In this document: one piece after another, positions 12,501 to 21,949 of the stretch
Layout of the letters: each line of letters begins with the position of its first letter
Position numbering within the stretch: position 1 is the stretch's first letter
Assembly (NCBI GenBank): GCA_019648995.1
Contig: BLXT01002664.1
Coordinates: forward strand, 75,548-111,017
DNA from: Plakobranchus ocellatus
Lineage: Eukaryota; Mollusca; Gastropoda; Plakobranchidae
Length of the DNA: 35,470 nt
Reading direction: 5' to 3'
Made by a program: the position numbers and the translations under genes
The notes under the pieces: generated by a model
Databases searched by the model: none
Told to the model about the DNA's origin: nothing
The model's input: only the letters and a program-made list of their open reading frames with translations

Positions 12501-15500
12501 CAATGCCACACATTTTTTAACAAGAGTCTCTTCTCATTTTCCAGTGGATAGGTTCCCAAGAGAAAAAAACTGACCACATGTGCTAGTATTTGCATATTGT
12601 ATCTCTTTATATGCAGGTGACTATGAACAATAGGAAACAATATCAGTAACAATAACTCATTCACATAAACTTAAATTATCTGAACTAAGTCACATCTTTA
12701 CAACTTATAAACAAATTTTCACTTCTCATAACATCACCTGCGACATAATTAATATAAACTATGAGTATCATCAGTTCTAAAAATTTACACATATATGGAT
12801 TTATGTATAATTTGTTACATGCACTTACAGAGCACTGTTATTTAGCTCAATAGAATGTAATATCACTGCAGCAACTAAAACATACTACAATATTTAAGCC
12901 GCACATAACACTTAAAACAATAAACAAAAATTATCTAAACCATACATAAATAACCAAAATGCGCTTTAACTTACAAGTTCATTATAACACTGAACCCCAC
13001 ATTTACAATGACATCAATGACAACAACTTACATTATCCGAAGTGATAAACAAAGCCACTCCCAAAGGTATGAAAGCCAAGCCGATGGCAAAGAATGCTGG
13101 TAGGACAGTGCTGGCTGTCAGTATGGGCTGCCAGGCAGGAAGATTCTGCTGCTTGAACTTAGTCTCTGTTAAATGCATGACATACGTTTCAAGATATCAT
13201 TACATAGATGATAGAGCATTAATACACAACTTTTTGGAAATTATCAAATGAATTGAAGGAATCATTCAAAAACAGAGGGGTAAAAAGCTGGAAGTGGAAA
13301 AAAATAGCAAGATATGGAGATAAAATAAAATGATTTATCATTCAAGTAAATATTACAATGTTGTATGTAGGTCACAGCAGAAACTAAATGAAACTATTTT
13401 AAAACACAATTCTTATTCTAAAATGAATACTGCTATCTATCAAAAACTATGTTTAAGACTATAAGAGTACCCAGACAGCAATAACAAGACAACTCAATAG
13501 AACAGGATACACTAATGCTTTTAATATTCAAACCCACAAGGCAAGAGAAGATGCAGTTGAAAAAACCACATGAAGGAGGCAGGACAGAGGTTAATGAATG
13601 GATGAAGACTTCAAAACCATAAATGGATGAACTCAAACAAATATAAAGTAGAATTGAGCCACCATTATAATCCAAGATATGGAGTGCTCTTCAATTTTTC
13701 CAAAAGTTTTTTTTTTTGTTTTTTAACAAACATATTTTATAAGTATTAATAACTTTTTGGTAAGCTTGGTAAGTTGAATTCTTTATTGCCTTATTAAAAG
13801 TGTAATGTTCACCTTGTGAGACAGGCTCATTTGGAAAATGTAAAAGTTTCCTTTTTAAAAACACTCTTAAAAAGCCATGGAATCCTTCAATTATCCTGCT
13901 CTGTTAAGTTCTCTAATGCTGTTTTATTTTAAAAAATAAAACAAAATGATCCATTCATAGCTCAAAGATTAAACACAAAAATGGCCCTCAATGTATGACA
14001 CTTATGCTTTACAGAAATACATCTACCCTGAAGATCATTGACACCTTAAGTTGGGGTGCTCGATTTTATCACATATGGGAAAAGGAGCCAATTTTTTTTT
14101 TTTTATGAAGTTGTATTTGAATAAAGTCATGCGATCAGAAATGGCATTCATAAATGTTCTTACATTATGCTAGGCCTGGTTGGACAAAGAGCAGACAGTC
14201 AATTTAAACACGTTGAAAAAAGAAATATTGGACCTTATGTCACGTAGTCGCTTGAGCAACATATCGTGACAAAAAAGAGAGGCTATGCTCATAAATCTGC
14301 ACTCTGTAGCAATCAACGGCACCTTCATTGATCATCATTATTCTGTTACAATTAACAAGCCAATATTGATACACTATCACTCAGTGGCAATTAACAGCCC
14401 ATTGGTTGATACATCTTCACTCTATAGCAATTAAAACTGCCCATTAATTGATACTTGTCACTCTGTAGCAATTGTTACATGAGCAATTGCCAAAAGGTGG
14501 ACCCCAAAATTGTGTCATGTTTTTTCCTGCATTGATTTTGTAAAAAAAATTCTCCAGTTACAAAAGGGGAAAGCCCAATTGAGTATCAGTGAAGTAATAT
14601 TCATGCAGATTTGGATAGCAGGAGTAGATCCAAGTAAAAAAAAATGATCTGTGTCTCTTCACTTAGTTGTGAATGAGCTGAATTTGTTGATGGGTGACCA
14701 CTTTTTTTGGCGATTTCGTCATCATAGTTATGTTCTAAACTTATTTGGTTAATTTAGGCAGCAAGGATGCATCCAAAATTTATTTTTAAACATAAAGCAG
14801 TAGGGCCTACCTCTTATGCCATCACACTCACTAAATCAAAATGTATGTCCTGATGAGTTCAATTTTTTCAAATAGGACTTGTAGAAACTAGAAAATGGTT
14901 CGCACATAGGTCTAACTATGATGACAGCCCACACTTTGGCAAACCCTCACAAATTAATCTAATTTTGGATTGAGATTTTATTTTGTAGCACCGTTGAAAG
15001 TCATCCTACTATTATTATTAGGTCCAGGCCTAACTGGTCCAAAATCTCCTCATTTCGTTGACAGCTGAAGGTATTTAATCTTGTGTAAGAATTCCGTCTG
15101 CTAGTCTAGATCTAGATCTAGTACAAATTATGTACTCGTTTCCAATCCATCGCAGGGAATGGATCTAACTAGATCTATCTAATGGCTCCATACTACTAGA
15201 TCTAGTTTAGATCTATGTGTTGAGTCAAAGATCTAGATTCTAGTAGATTCTAGAAGTAAGTAGGCCTACTGGGTATGGGTACCCTTGGGTCTTAGTTTTG
15301 ATAGCTTGATCTAGATCTAGATCTAGGGATCTTCAGGATTAGATCTATTGGATCTGGACTCCAATGAATCATCTTCATGTTGTCTGGGGTGTTCCGATTA
15401 CTCTGTGCCCAATAAAAACTAGATGGTCAAGGTTAGAGCCCAAGGGTGCTAAGATTTCCTACAAAGCTTACCTTTCGGTCTTTTGCTTTTAGGCTTATCT

Positions 15501-15547
15501 TCTTCCTGGATGTTCCCCGCAGCAATTGAGCTTTCACTGGTCGCCAT
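6344..15547 (-). CDS. TMEM30A: CDC50/TMEM30A-type P4-ATPase flippase beta subunit, complete gene (7 coding exons)
   Basis: Joining minus-strand exons 15547-15472, 13165-13032, 11690-11553, 10348-10141, 9246-9142, 7360-7142 and 6513-6344 gives 1050 bases: 349 residues plus TAA, all with GT-AG junctions and consistent phase. Vertebrate TMEM30A is about 361 residues. Seen: a short polar N-terminal tail, the [15 protein letters not shown] entry motif (about residues 29-43), TM1 at about 41-66, a large lumenal domain, and TM2 at about 320-342 followed by a short basic tail. The lumenal cysteines C81/C90/C104/C106 and C158/C176 fit the family's disulphide pattern. N-glycosylation sequons occur at N98, N109, N167 and N273. 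Family signatures include NFYQNHRRY (127-135), APCGAIANS (174-182), [16 protein letters not shown] (255-270) and [11 protein letters not shown] (315-325). Known role: the beta subunit chaperones P4-ATPases from ER to Golgi and plasma membrane and supports aminophospholipid flipping. The start ATG has A at -3 and G at +4. TMEM30B or C is a less likely name, since invertebrates usually carry one TMEM30A-like gene. Confidence 0.96.
6514..7141 (-). other. TMEM30A intron 6
   Basis: AT-rich intron bounded by GTGAGTGC and TTTTTAAG. The minus-strand open frame inside it (about 6502-6867) is low-complexity and runs into exon 7 only by lack of stops. Nothing else is seen. Confidence 0.85.
7142..7360 (-). 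CDS. TMEM30A: TMEM30A coding exon 6
   Basis: The acceptor is TTTCCCCAG and the donor TACA|GTGAGTGC, phase 1. It encodes residues 221-293, including [29 protein letters not shown] style residues and [15 protein letters not shown] with a sequon at N273. It is the most strongly conserved exon, with near identity to vertebrates over [16 protein letters not shown]. Confidence 0.97.
7361..9141 (-). other. TMEM30A intron 5
   Basis: An intron of about 1.8 kb, AT-rich, bounded by GTGAGTAC and TTTCCCCAG. I see no gene, RNA or clear repeat in it beyond short A and T runs. Confidence 0.85.
9142..9246 (-). CDS. TMEM30A: TMEM30A coding exon 5
   Basis: The acceptor is GTTCCCCAG and the donor CTA|GTGAGTAC, phase 1 on both sides. 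It encodes residues 186-220 with the family motif [15 protein letters not shown], equivalent to GIAWWTDKNVKFRNP in vertebrates. The segment before that motif is shorter than in vertebrate TMEM30A. Confidence 0.94.
9247..10140 (-). other. TMEM30A intron 4
   Basis: Bounded by GTGGGC and TTCCCCAG. It contains a SINE-tail fragment at about 9848-9897 and otherwise only AT-rich sequence. Confidence 0.85.
9848..9897 (-). mobile_element. SINE 3'-tail fragment
   Basis: On the minus strand this reads GGAGGGCCTAATAGCCTAAG then ATCATCTTTTCTGTGGACTG. It matches the 3' part of the tRNA-derived SINEs at 25803 and 28334 (AGGGCCTGAAAGCCTGAAAT, then ATCTTGCTACGGACTG). The tRNA-like head is not present. Confidence 0.55.
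10141..10348 (-). CDS. TMEM30A: TMEM30A coding exon 4 ([16 protein letters not shown])
   Basis: The acceptor is CTCCTCAG and the donor AATG|GTGGGC, leaving one base for the next codon. It encodes residues 117-185, including [20 protein letters not shown], the C158-C176 pair and [12 protein letters not shown]. This is the most diagnostic lumenal block of the CDC50 family. Confidence 0.96.
10349..11552 (-). other. TMEM30A intron 3
   Basis: A 1.2 kb AT-rich intron bounded by GTATGAAG and CTCCTCAG. No other feature is seen. Confidence 0.85.
11553..11690 (-). CDS. TMEM30A: TMEM30A coding exon 3 (cysteine-rich lumenal segment)
   Basis: The acceptor is CTTGACAG and the donor GAT|GTATGAAG. It encodes residues 71-116, with four cysteines (81, 90, 104, 106) and sequons at N98 and N109. 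It aligns with the segment of vertebrate TMEM30A that has two nested disulphides and reads CxCTINFTLE. Both flanking introns are phase 0. Confidence 0.94.
11916..12156 (-). mobile_element. MITE-like inverted-repeat element, copy 3 (best-preserved ends)
   Basis: This 241 bp element lies in TMEM30A intron 2. Its ends are imperfect terminal inverted repeats of about 38 bp: TGTGTGTAGCAATCTCACAA at the left matches the reverse complement of the right end, TGTGTAGTAGTCCCACAAAA. It is flanked by TA on both sides (11914-11915 and 12157-12158), as expected of a Tc1/mariner-type target-site duplication. Its interior aligns with copies 1 and 2 in inverse orientation. It has no coding capacity, so it would be a non-autonomous element. 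Confidence 0.8.
12442..12515 (-). mobile_element. tRNA-like SINE head, second family
   Basis: The minus strand reads TTGCCAGTTAAATGGTTAAG in the D-arm/A-box position and, about 30 bases on, GGTCAGGGTTTAAATTCTGG in the T-arm/B-box position (compare GGTTCGANNCC). The spacing fits a tRNA-derived element that has decayed. It differs from the SINE at 25803/28334. The body beyond it is AT-rich and I cannot define its 3' end. Confidence 0.5.
13032..13165 (-). CDS. TMEM30A: TMEM30A coding exon 2 (TM1)
   Basis: The acceptor is TTTAACAG and the donor is AAT|GTAAGTTG. It encodes residues 26-70: the conserved [16 protein letters not shown] stretch and transmembrane segment 1 ([18 protein letters not shown]), ending ITSDN at the lumenal face. 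The intron after it is phase 0. Confidence 0.95.
14300..14480. repeat. Degenerate tandem repeat, about 40 bp x 4.4
   Basis: Units begin near 14300, 14340, 14378, 14418 and 14459, mostly as CACTCTGTAGCAATTAACAG followed by a CCCATTGATTGATAC-like half. The unit length drifts from 38 to 41 bp and units differ by several substitutions. Confidence 0.8.
15101..15356. repeat. AGATCT palindrome cluster
   Basis: I count nine AGATCT hexamers in about 255 bp, several as overlapping CTAGATCTAGATCTAG tracts, interspersed with ordinary sequence. It lies 120-370 bp inside intron 1 of the flippase-subunit gene. It could be a decayed simple repeat or a binding-site cluster; the sequence alone does not decide. 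Confidence 0.85.
15472..15547 (-). CDS. TMEM30A: TMEM30A coding exon 1 (start codon, cytosolic tail)
   Basis: ATG at 15547-15545 opens [20 protein letters not shown] and continues with SKRPK. The exon ends AAG|GTAAGC after one base of the next codon (phase 1). It encodes the short, polar N-terminal cytosolic tail, which is poorly conserved in the family. The next in-frame exon supplies the conserved part, which supports this start. Confidence 0.85.
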
Positions 15548-16192
15548 GATTGCTAGTAAAACAACAACAAGGACTTACAGTCGCGCCACCTGTTGGTTGG
15601 CGGAAGTGTGCTCTGTCCAGAGACTGTAGGGAGAGACAGGACTCTTCCCTGCCCTCCTTATCTTTTCCCTGGCTTCGACTGTTAGTCTATTTCTTAGTCT
15701 CTTTCTCTCTTTTACCCCATTCCTCTTATCTCCACTCTATCTCTTTAACTCTCACATCCCGGCCTCTTCTCCCTGTCCCCCCCCCCCTCTCTCGCTCTCA
15801 ATTTATCTGACCCTGTCATCCTCTCTCTCTCTGACGAACGTGGTAGCCATACGATGCGGAGAGCGAGTTTGATGAGTCTTGGCATTTTCTTTTCTTGATT
15901 TTTTTGGACTAAAAACATTTTTAGAGTTACTGCTACTAATGAGTATCCGTGCGGCCTTATTTTTTCTATGAAATTGGCTCTTCGAAATAGGCATCCCATT
16001 CCATTGGAAACGATGATACTAATAATCGGAAAGAGAAGAATAATCTGCTGAAAGTTCATTGATAGGAAAAGGGCATAGCAAGACTAAGAAAACCCTGTAC
16101 TATAGTGGTAAACTGAAAAGCCAGACACCTTTACCCTCTGCTCTACCGACATCCTTCCCAACACTTTTCTCATGGTGGGCAGTGTTTTCATT

Positions 16193-16206
16193 GTTAATAT
16201 TATTAA

Positions 16207-16270
<64 letters not shown>

Positions 16271-16283
16271 GTTATATTATTAG
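16193..16283. repeat. (TTA)n microsatellite
   Basis: A nearly perfect TTA/ATT run of about 90 bp. The open frame through it encodes poly-leucine and is an artefact. Confidence 0.97.
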
Positions 16284-17273
16284 CATTTGAAAAAATATTA
16301 AGAGAGGAGGAAAATTCAAAATGTATTGCATCTGTGGTTCGAAAGAAATGAAAAATTATATCAAGAAATCGGCGTATAGATTAAGCACTACAATACCTAA
16401 TCTACATTTATGATCAATTCAATATCTCAATATAATTTTGATTGTCAATATGCCTGTGATTTAGGCCAAAGATATGGAGCACACATAAATCGGACAAACA
16501 TTTGTTAACATTTGAAAACCTTGAAATACCAACATTGACCCCTATACTCGGGGGATTTTTAAACGATCTCAATCACTATAATATTATTAAAGAACTAAAT
16601 AAGATAGCAACATTTAGCAAAATCTCTTTTACATCTGCATTGCAATTTTTCTTTTTAATTCGCCCTTTACTTTTATCAATATTTGAAGCCGTTTTTTTTA
16701 AATTCCTCTTCAGCTAGAGAGCAGTTTTCCAACAGCAGAAATATTTTCAGTTGGTTTTCGCATTTTTTTAAAAACTTTTTGTACGTGGAGAAACTACACA
16801 ATGCTTTGATGTCTACAAGCATTATGGTCAATGAAGTCTTTTATCCTCGTGTTGCAATTTTATTTTTTTATTTTTGTCATTTAAGTAATGTGAATGCATC
16901 TTATATTTTTGAACGCACACGCAATATTCCTTTAAAAATTTTTTTTTTTTTAATCAAACGTATGTTACGGGGAATTACAAAGTTTTTTTTTAGTGTTGTT
17001 GTTTGTTTATGTAAAATGGCATGTTTAATTCTTGACTATCTTAGGCTTTTATGCCTCTTGTGCATTATTGTGTTATATATGTGTGTGTGTGTGCCTACAT
17101 ATCAAGGCTTTGCTAGCTTTATTGTAGAGGTTTTGATGTGACTTTTTATATTTCAGGTTTTTAAGTGCTATGCTGAAAAAGAACTGGTGCTTTATTTTCT
17201 TGTCATAATTTTTATGCCTATCTTAAAAAAAAAAAAAAAACGTCTCTGCCGACTGTTTAGAACTGTACGTATA

Positions 17274-17366
17274 ACAGAAGAGAAGAGAAGAGANNNNNNN
17301 NNNNNNNNNNNNNNNNNNNNNNNNNNNNAGAGAGAGACAGAGACAGAGACAGAGAGACAGAGAGAT
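17274..17366. repeat. GA/AGACAG microsatellite interrupted by a 35 N gap
   Basis: AGAAGAGAAG repeats run into N at 17294-17328, then AGAGAGACAGAGACAG repeats follow. The assembler evidently could not span the purine-rich tract, so its true length is unknown. Confidence 0.9.
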
Positions 17367-18167
17367 TGGAGACCGTAGTTTGATCTGAATTGATAAAATG
17401 TCACCTCATTGTGTTCTCTGCACATACACTATATTTGATCAAAATTTTTGAACAGGCAAATAGGTGCAGCTAATATACCTTATTTGATTATTGATACTAT
17501 CCGATACTGATGGAGTAAATGAAAATTGATGCAATAACGAAGGAACAAAAGAGTGAAGTCATCTTTACTTTTATGAGCAACATTGTTAACTCATAATAAC
17601 AAACTTAAGCTAAACTTAATTACCACTAGTCTATTAGAAATTAGTCAACACTTAAATAAAAGTAGTCTGAAGTGCAGAATGTAGAATGATTACAATAGTT
17701 TATCCTCTCTGTTTGTTTCTCAGCATCCGCTTTTTCCTTTTTTTCCTCATTGCAGAGTTGTAGCCCAGAGATGGAGACAAGTTTTCGAACGGATGGCTTT
17801 CATCTATATCTAGATCCAACAATCGGGTTAAACGTGGGAAGAAGAGGTTACGTTCGATGGTTAGAAACAGCAAGCAACGTCGAACCGATACCCTTGTAGA
17901 GGTTTCTACACCAGGCCCATCATTCATCATTTCTTTACTTCTTTCCTTTCTCTAAGTTCAACAAATATGAAATTCGTTTGTCTCTATGATACGGATTATT
18001 AAAAAATATACATTTGCATTTATAAAGTTTAAAAAAAAAAAAAGAAACAGTTAAAACTCATTTTTCAATGTAACCCTTCCTGCACTCAACCTAGCATTCT
18101 TTACAAGCTCTGTCTCGAAACTTGAGAAGAACTCTAGGCGCTTTCATATTGCAATTGCTGTACTCCA

Positions 18168-18192
18168 CCCCCACCCCCACCCCCCACCCCCC
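18168..18192 (-). other. Putative G-quadruplex tract
   Basis: The plus strand carries four C-runs of 5, 5, 6 and 6 separated by single A. The minus strand therefore has four long G-runs with one-base loops, the strongest textbook quadruplex pattern. It lies upstream of TMEM30A and downstream of the LIM gene. Confidence 0.75.
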
Positions 18193-19144
18193 GGATTCTC
18201 TTTTACTCTATAGAACTCTTGGCATTACGTGTACGATTATTTAATCTCTTCACTGGCATCTTAACTTCCTCTGATGTTCTAATCTTGTTAAATACAGTCA
18301 TATTTTATTGACGAACATGCACATTAACCATTTCATTTTGTAATCCGCAGTAATTTTTTTTTTCATAACACCACTGAAGCCAAAATAAAGCCGATGCTTA
18401 TAATATACCTCTATCTTGCTTTCATTTTGTTGCAATAACTTAAGTTGGTCGTTGTTCTTTCTACTTTTTATACTTAATCTCATCAATAACTTTGCTTGCA
18501 TTTAGTTTTGGAAAAATCGGAATCATCCAGTGCATCCAATTCTTTGCAAAACTACACGCAACACCTCATCTTTGTGTCGAAAACTGTAGAGTACTTTCAT
18601 AAACACGAAAAAACAGGACTATCAATACAAAAACAGTTGGTAAATTAAACTGCACAAAACCTCTTTAAACAATTCTACATTTAATACAAATCACTGAATA
18701 CAAATGAATTTGAGAATGTTTTTAATGACTTGCAATTAAAAAAAATGTATAAGAAAAAAAAAAAACACAGTGAGATGAGGAAAAAAGGCAAGACAAAGTT
18801 GATACGATACTAGATACCAGTAACAACGAAATATATCTTATTATAATGGAGCTAAGCTCAAACCTGTTATGCCTATGCGAATTTTTTTGGGGCGTCAATA
18901 AAATCCACAAAAATATAGATTGTTACTATTGATCATGCCATTTGATCTGAGCATATTGTAAAATCCCAAAGTTTTTTTTACGGATTCACAAAACAAAATT
19001 TTATAACCTTTTTTAAACCTTTTTAAGTTTGCAAAACAAAATATGCAGGTAGATATTTTTAACAGTAACAATGCTCCAGAACTTTGTACGCCGCAAGTCA
19101 AAGCTAAAGGAAAAAACAACATTAAATGTTTGATGCGCAACTTT

Positions 19145-19208
19145 TGTTGTTTTTTTTTTTGTTGTTGTTGTTTTGTTGTTTTTTTTTTGTTTTTTTGTTT
19201 TTTTTTTA
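19145..19208. repeat. T-rich TTG low-complexity tract
   Basis: Runs of T separated by G (GTTGTTGTTGTTTTGTTG and poly-T). Short minus-strand open frames here are poly-Lys/Thr artefacts. Confidence 0.9.
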
Positions 19209-20546
19209 TAGAATATCTTTAAGTAAAATAATATTAAAAATGAGCAATGGGTTTGGCTAGTAGGCCTATTTAAAAAAAATTCAATATGCAATATGCTTTG
19301 AAAAAAAAAAAGCCAAAACACGTCAATCATAGAGCGAACTATTTTTTTTTTTATTTAGTTTATTAGTGACGCATCAGACAGAAGCTTTTCACATTGCACA
19401 ATTGCATCAAATTTCTTTCTTTTTTTTTTCCTCTTATTTTTCAAGGGAAATCTGGTAAGTCTGGAAGAGCAAACTCACCTTGAATTTTATCAAGAAGCAG
19501 TTATCGAAATCAGGTATTATCATGGTACTCATTCCACTTTTTTAGTTACTCTTAGAATGCCTTTCTGAGTCCATTCTTCAATAAGTTTTACATCCATCTT
19601 TTAAAATTGTAGACTTATGTGCTAACCTCTTCTGTGATATATCTTCAAGTTTACCAGTAAAGAGCAAAATTCCCAAAGTCTTTATGTAGGATATTAATTT
19701 TCTTAAACTTTTAAGGCAACCATTTTCTCATTTCCAGTCTTTACTGAAGCCTCATGCAAATAATAGAAAAATTTAGGACAAACCTAGCATTATTTTCTAT
19801 TGTTTGATTGAGTTCAACACATCTTCTTTTTATTTCAACCTCAGCGGTTCAATAGATAGCTTTATTTTTTTCACTGGCTAGAAAAAAAAAGTATTTAAGT
19901 GCAGCCCATGTCGTTAAAATTGCGAAAGTAAGTTTAAAACATCAAAATTATATTTACCAAACGTGCAAATCACGAGCTACTTGAAAAGCCTAGCTATTCT
20001 CAAAATAGAAACTAGTGCAGTATGATGATGAAATGAAAAGTAAAAGAATCAAAGATAGAAAAGCACAGAATCGAAAAATTTAAAAGAATTGGACATGATA
20101 TGAAAGAAAGACTGTAAATAACTCAATCAGAATATAAACATGTACATGTAGTCATATTTCTTAAATTTTTGTAAGTTAGGCTATTGTCACATGAGCTAGG
20201 AGATTACCCCAAGCCTGTAGAGCAATGGATAAGCCTAAAGCAGTGCACGTGCTGGATTGTCAATTTAACAAATGATTGTGCCACCCATTCTTAAACAAAC
20301 ATGCCGATTCTTTGTTTACGTTTTTTTTTTTCTTCTTCCTGCGTTTAAAGTTAATTTTTAAGAAATGGTCTTACTGTAAGAAGGTAATAGGCAAGAACAA
20401 CATAAACATGATCGAGAAATATAGTAATACAGATATGTAAAGAATCAAAGCAGATTTGCAAACAGATCTGAATTCTTTTTATACCGGTTAGAATGCATTT
20501 TCCAATGCCGAGAGCTACACAGCTAGCTTATTAGTGTAGGTAGTTT

Positions 20547-20570
20547 TTTATTTATTTATTTATTTATTTT
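20547..20570 (-). terminator. Tandem AATAAA polyadenylation signals (TTTA microsatellite)
   Basis: A (TTTA)n run on the plus strand gives overlapping AATAAA hexamers on the minus strand, 92-115 bases after the LIM gene stop codon. This is a plausible distance for a short 3' UTR. That these are used as the poly(A) signal is inferred from position only. Confidence 0.55.
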
Positions 20571-20661
20571 AATGTTGGCGTCAAAATCTTAAGATCTGCG
20601 TGTATTTTGTATTTCATCATCCAAGAATCTCCAACAAGGTTGCCAGGTTGTGATTGGCGGC

Positions 20662-20738
20662 TCACTGATGCATCGACAGAGCGCCCGCACCCCCGCCGAA
20701 ACCGTAACCCTTGGGTCCAAAGTGCTTGCCGTGACAAC
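20662..20738 (-). CDS. CSRP: CRP coding exon 5 (LIM2 end, glycine-rich C-terminus, stop)
   Basis: The acceptor is TTTCCCTCTAG. It encodes [20 protein letters not shown] then LSMHQ and TGA at 20664-20662. It supplies the last zinc ligand, C188, and the second glycine-rich repeat. Confidence 0.94.
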
Positions 20739-21893
20739 CTAGAGGGAAAGAGATCATGGAGACTTTCAGGCACACAACAACTGAACATATCTCCTTAGGA
20801 AAGGGGTAAAAATAATTGTAGCTCAATATCTTTAGACAAACAAACAGAATCCCTTGAAATATATGAGTTTTAACTGCAAACATTCATTTGCTACTAGAAG
20901 GGATTAACAGAGCTTCACCAAATTTATTCTCATTATTTGTTTGAACCTCGAACGTGTTGTTTGTAAAAAAAATTATTGCAGCATATATTCCAGTTTAATG
21001 TTCTGTATCTAAACGCGGTAATCAATTTCATTAAAGAATTGTAAACAATTACCACATAAATGTAAATGAAACCTAATCAATGTTTTGAGTACCTTGATGC
21101 ACACTGATATAGGCGATAAAATCATGATGGAAACTAAAGTCAGTTACTTAACTGTATACCACTGTAAGCCTTAGATAGAGGAATGACTTTACTTTTTCAA
21201 TACAAATTTGCAAACTTTGAAAATTTTGACACAATTGAATTATACGTATTAAAATCCACTATTGCGTCTTTGATTTATCCATTGAGTTTCACAGTTCGCT
21301 AAGGCAAACATGAGATCCTCACCTTTGCAATAAATCTCATATTCATGAGTTGCCATGTTGCTCGAGTCCAAAGATTTGTTGCAGTCTTTGCATTTGAAGC
21401 AAGACTTGTGCCAAGGCTAGAGGACAGAGAGAATGAGAGAGGCTGATCTATTACTGGTAGAGCAACAATATGCAGAGGCAGGTTAAAATGTTTTTTACCC
21501 AAAAAATCGTCATAATTAAAAGGTTAAAATAAAGTGTACATGAAAGCTTGACATTAGGTGAAAAGGAAATAAGTTACATAAAAAAAATCCCTCCTCCCCC
21601 CTTCCTTAACTCCATACGAGCACACCCTCACAAAAGTAAACAAATAAACGCATAGAATCCACACGATTTTGGTTCTTATGCAAATTATCTGTCCACAGTG
21701 AGGTGACCTCGGGCTTTTAGGTTCTCCTCATGCCAGGGTATTGGTTGCATGAACAAACGTCAGTATTGCTTGACAAATTCATATTGATCAAATGCATTTA
21801 AGCATACATCATTCTGTCAACAATGTAAGGTTTTGTCACCAAGGCTACAGAAGTGTGTTGATAATAGTAAAATTACAGCTGAAACTGTCATAT

Positions 21894-21949
<56 letters not shown>

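Larger units (their letters stand above)
11691..13031 (-). other. TMEM30A intron 2
   Basis: Bounded by GTAAGTTG and CTTGACAG. It holds the third inverted-repeat element (11916-12156) and a tRNA-like SINE head (about 12442-12515). The rest is AT-rich with no gene. Confidence 0.85.
13166..15471 (-). other. TMEM30A intron 1
   Basis: A 2.3 kb intron bounded by GTAAGCTT and TTTAACAG. It contains a degenerate 40 bp tandem array (14300-14480) and an AGATCT-rich palindromic cluster (15101-15356) close to the 5' splice site. No coding sequence is seen. Confidence 0.85.
15548..20661. other. Non-coding region between TMEM30A 5' end and LIM gene 3' end
   Basis: No recognisable protein is encoded. The first 300 bp (15548-15850) are less AT-rich and pyrimidine-rich on the plus strand, TATA-less and include ACTTCCGCC on the minus strand, an ETS-like site. 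This is the likely TMEM30A promoter and 5' UTR. Beyond it are AT-rich stretches, a TTA microsatellite, a GA microsatellite with a gap, a C-tract with quadruplex potential and T-rich runs. A small less AT-rich open frame lies at 17700-17930. Confidence 0.6.

Noticed and set aside
16059..16283. Poly-leucine open frame, and the similar one at 27650-27844
   Set aside because: Both are TTA/TTG microsatellites read in frame.
16683..17141. 152-codon open frame on the plus strand, hydrophobic
   Set aside because: Composition is Phe/Leu/Ile/Cys from T-rich DNA, with no motif, no splice context and no related neighbour. Chance is the simplest explanation, though it is long for AT-rich DNA.
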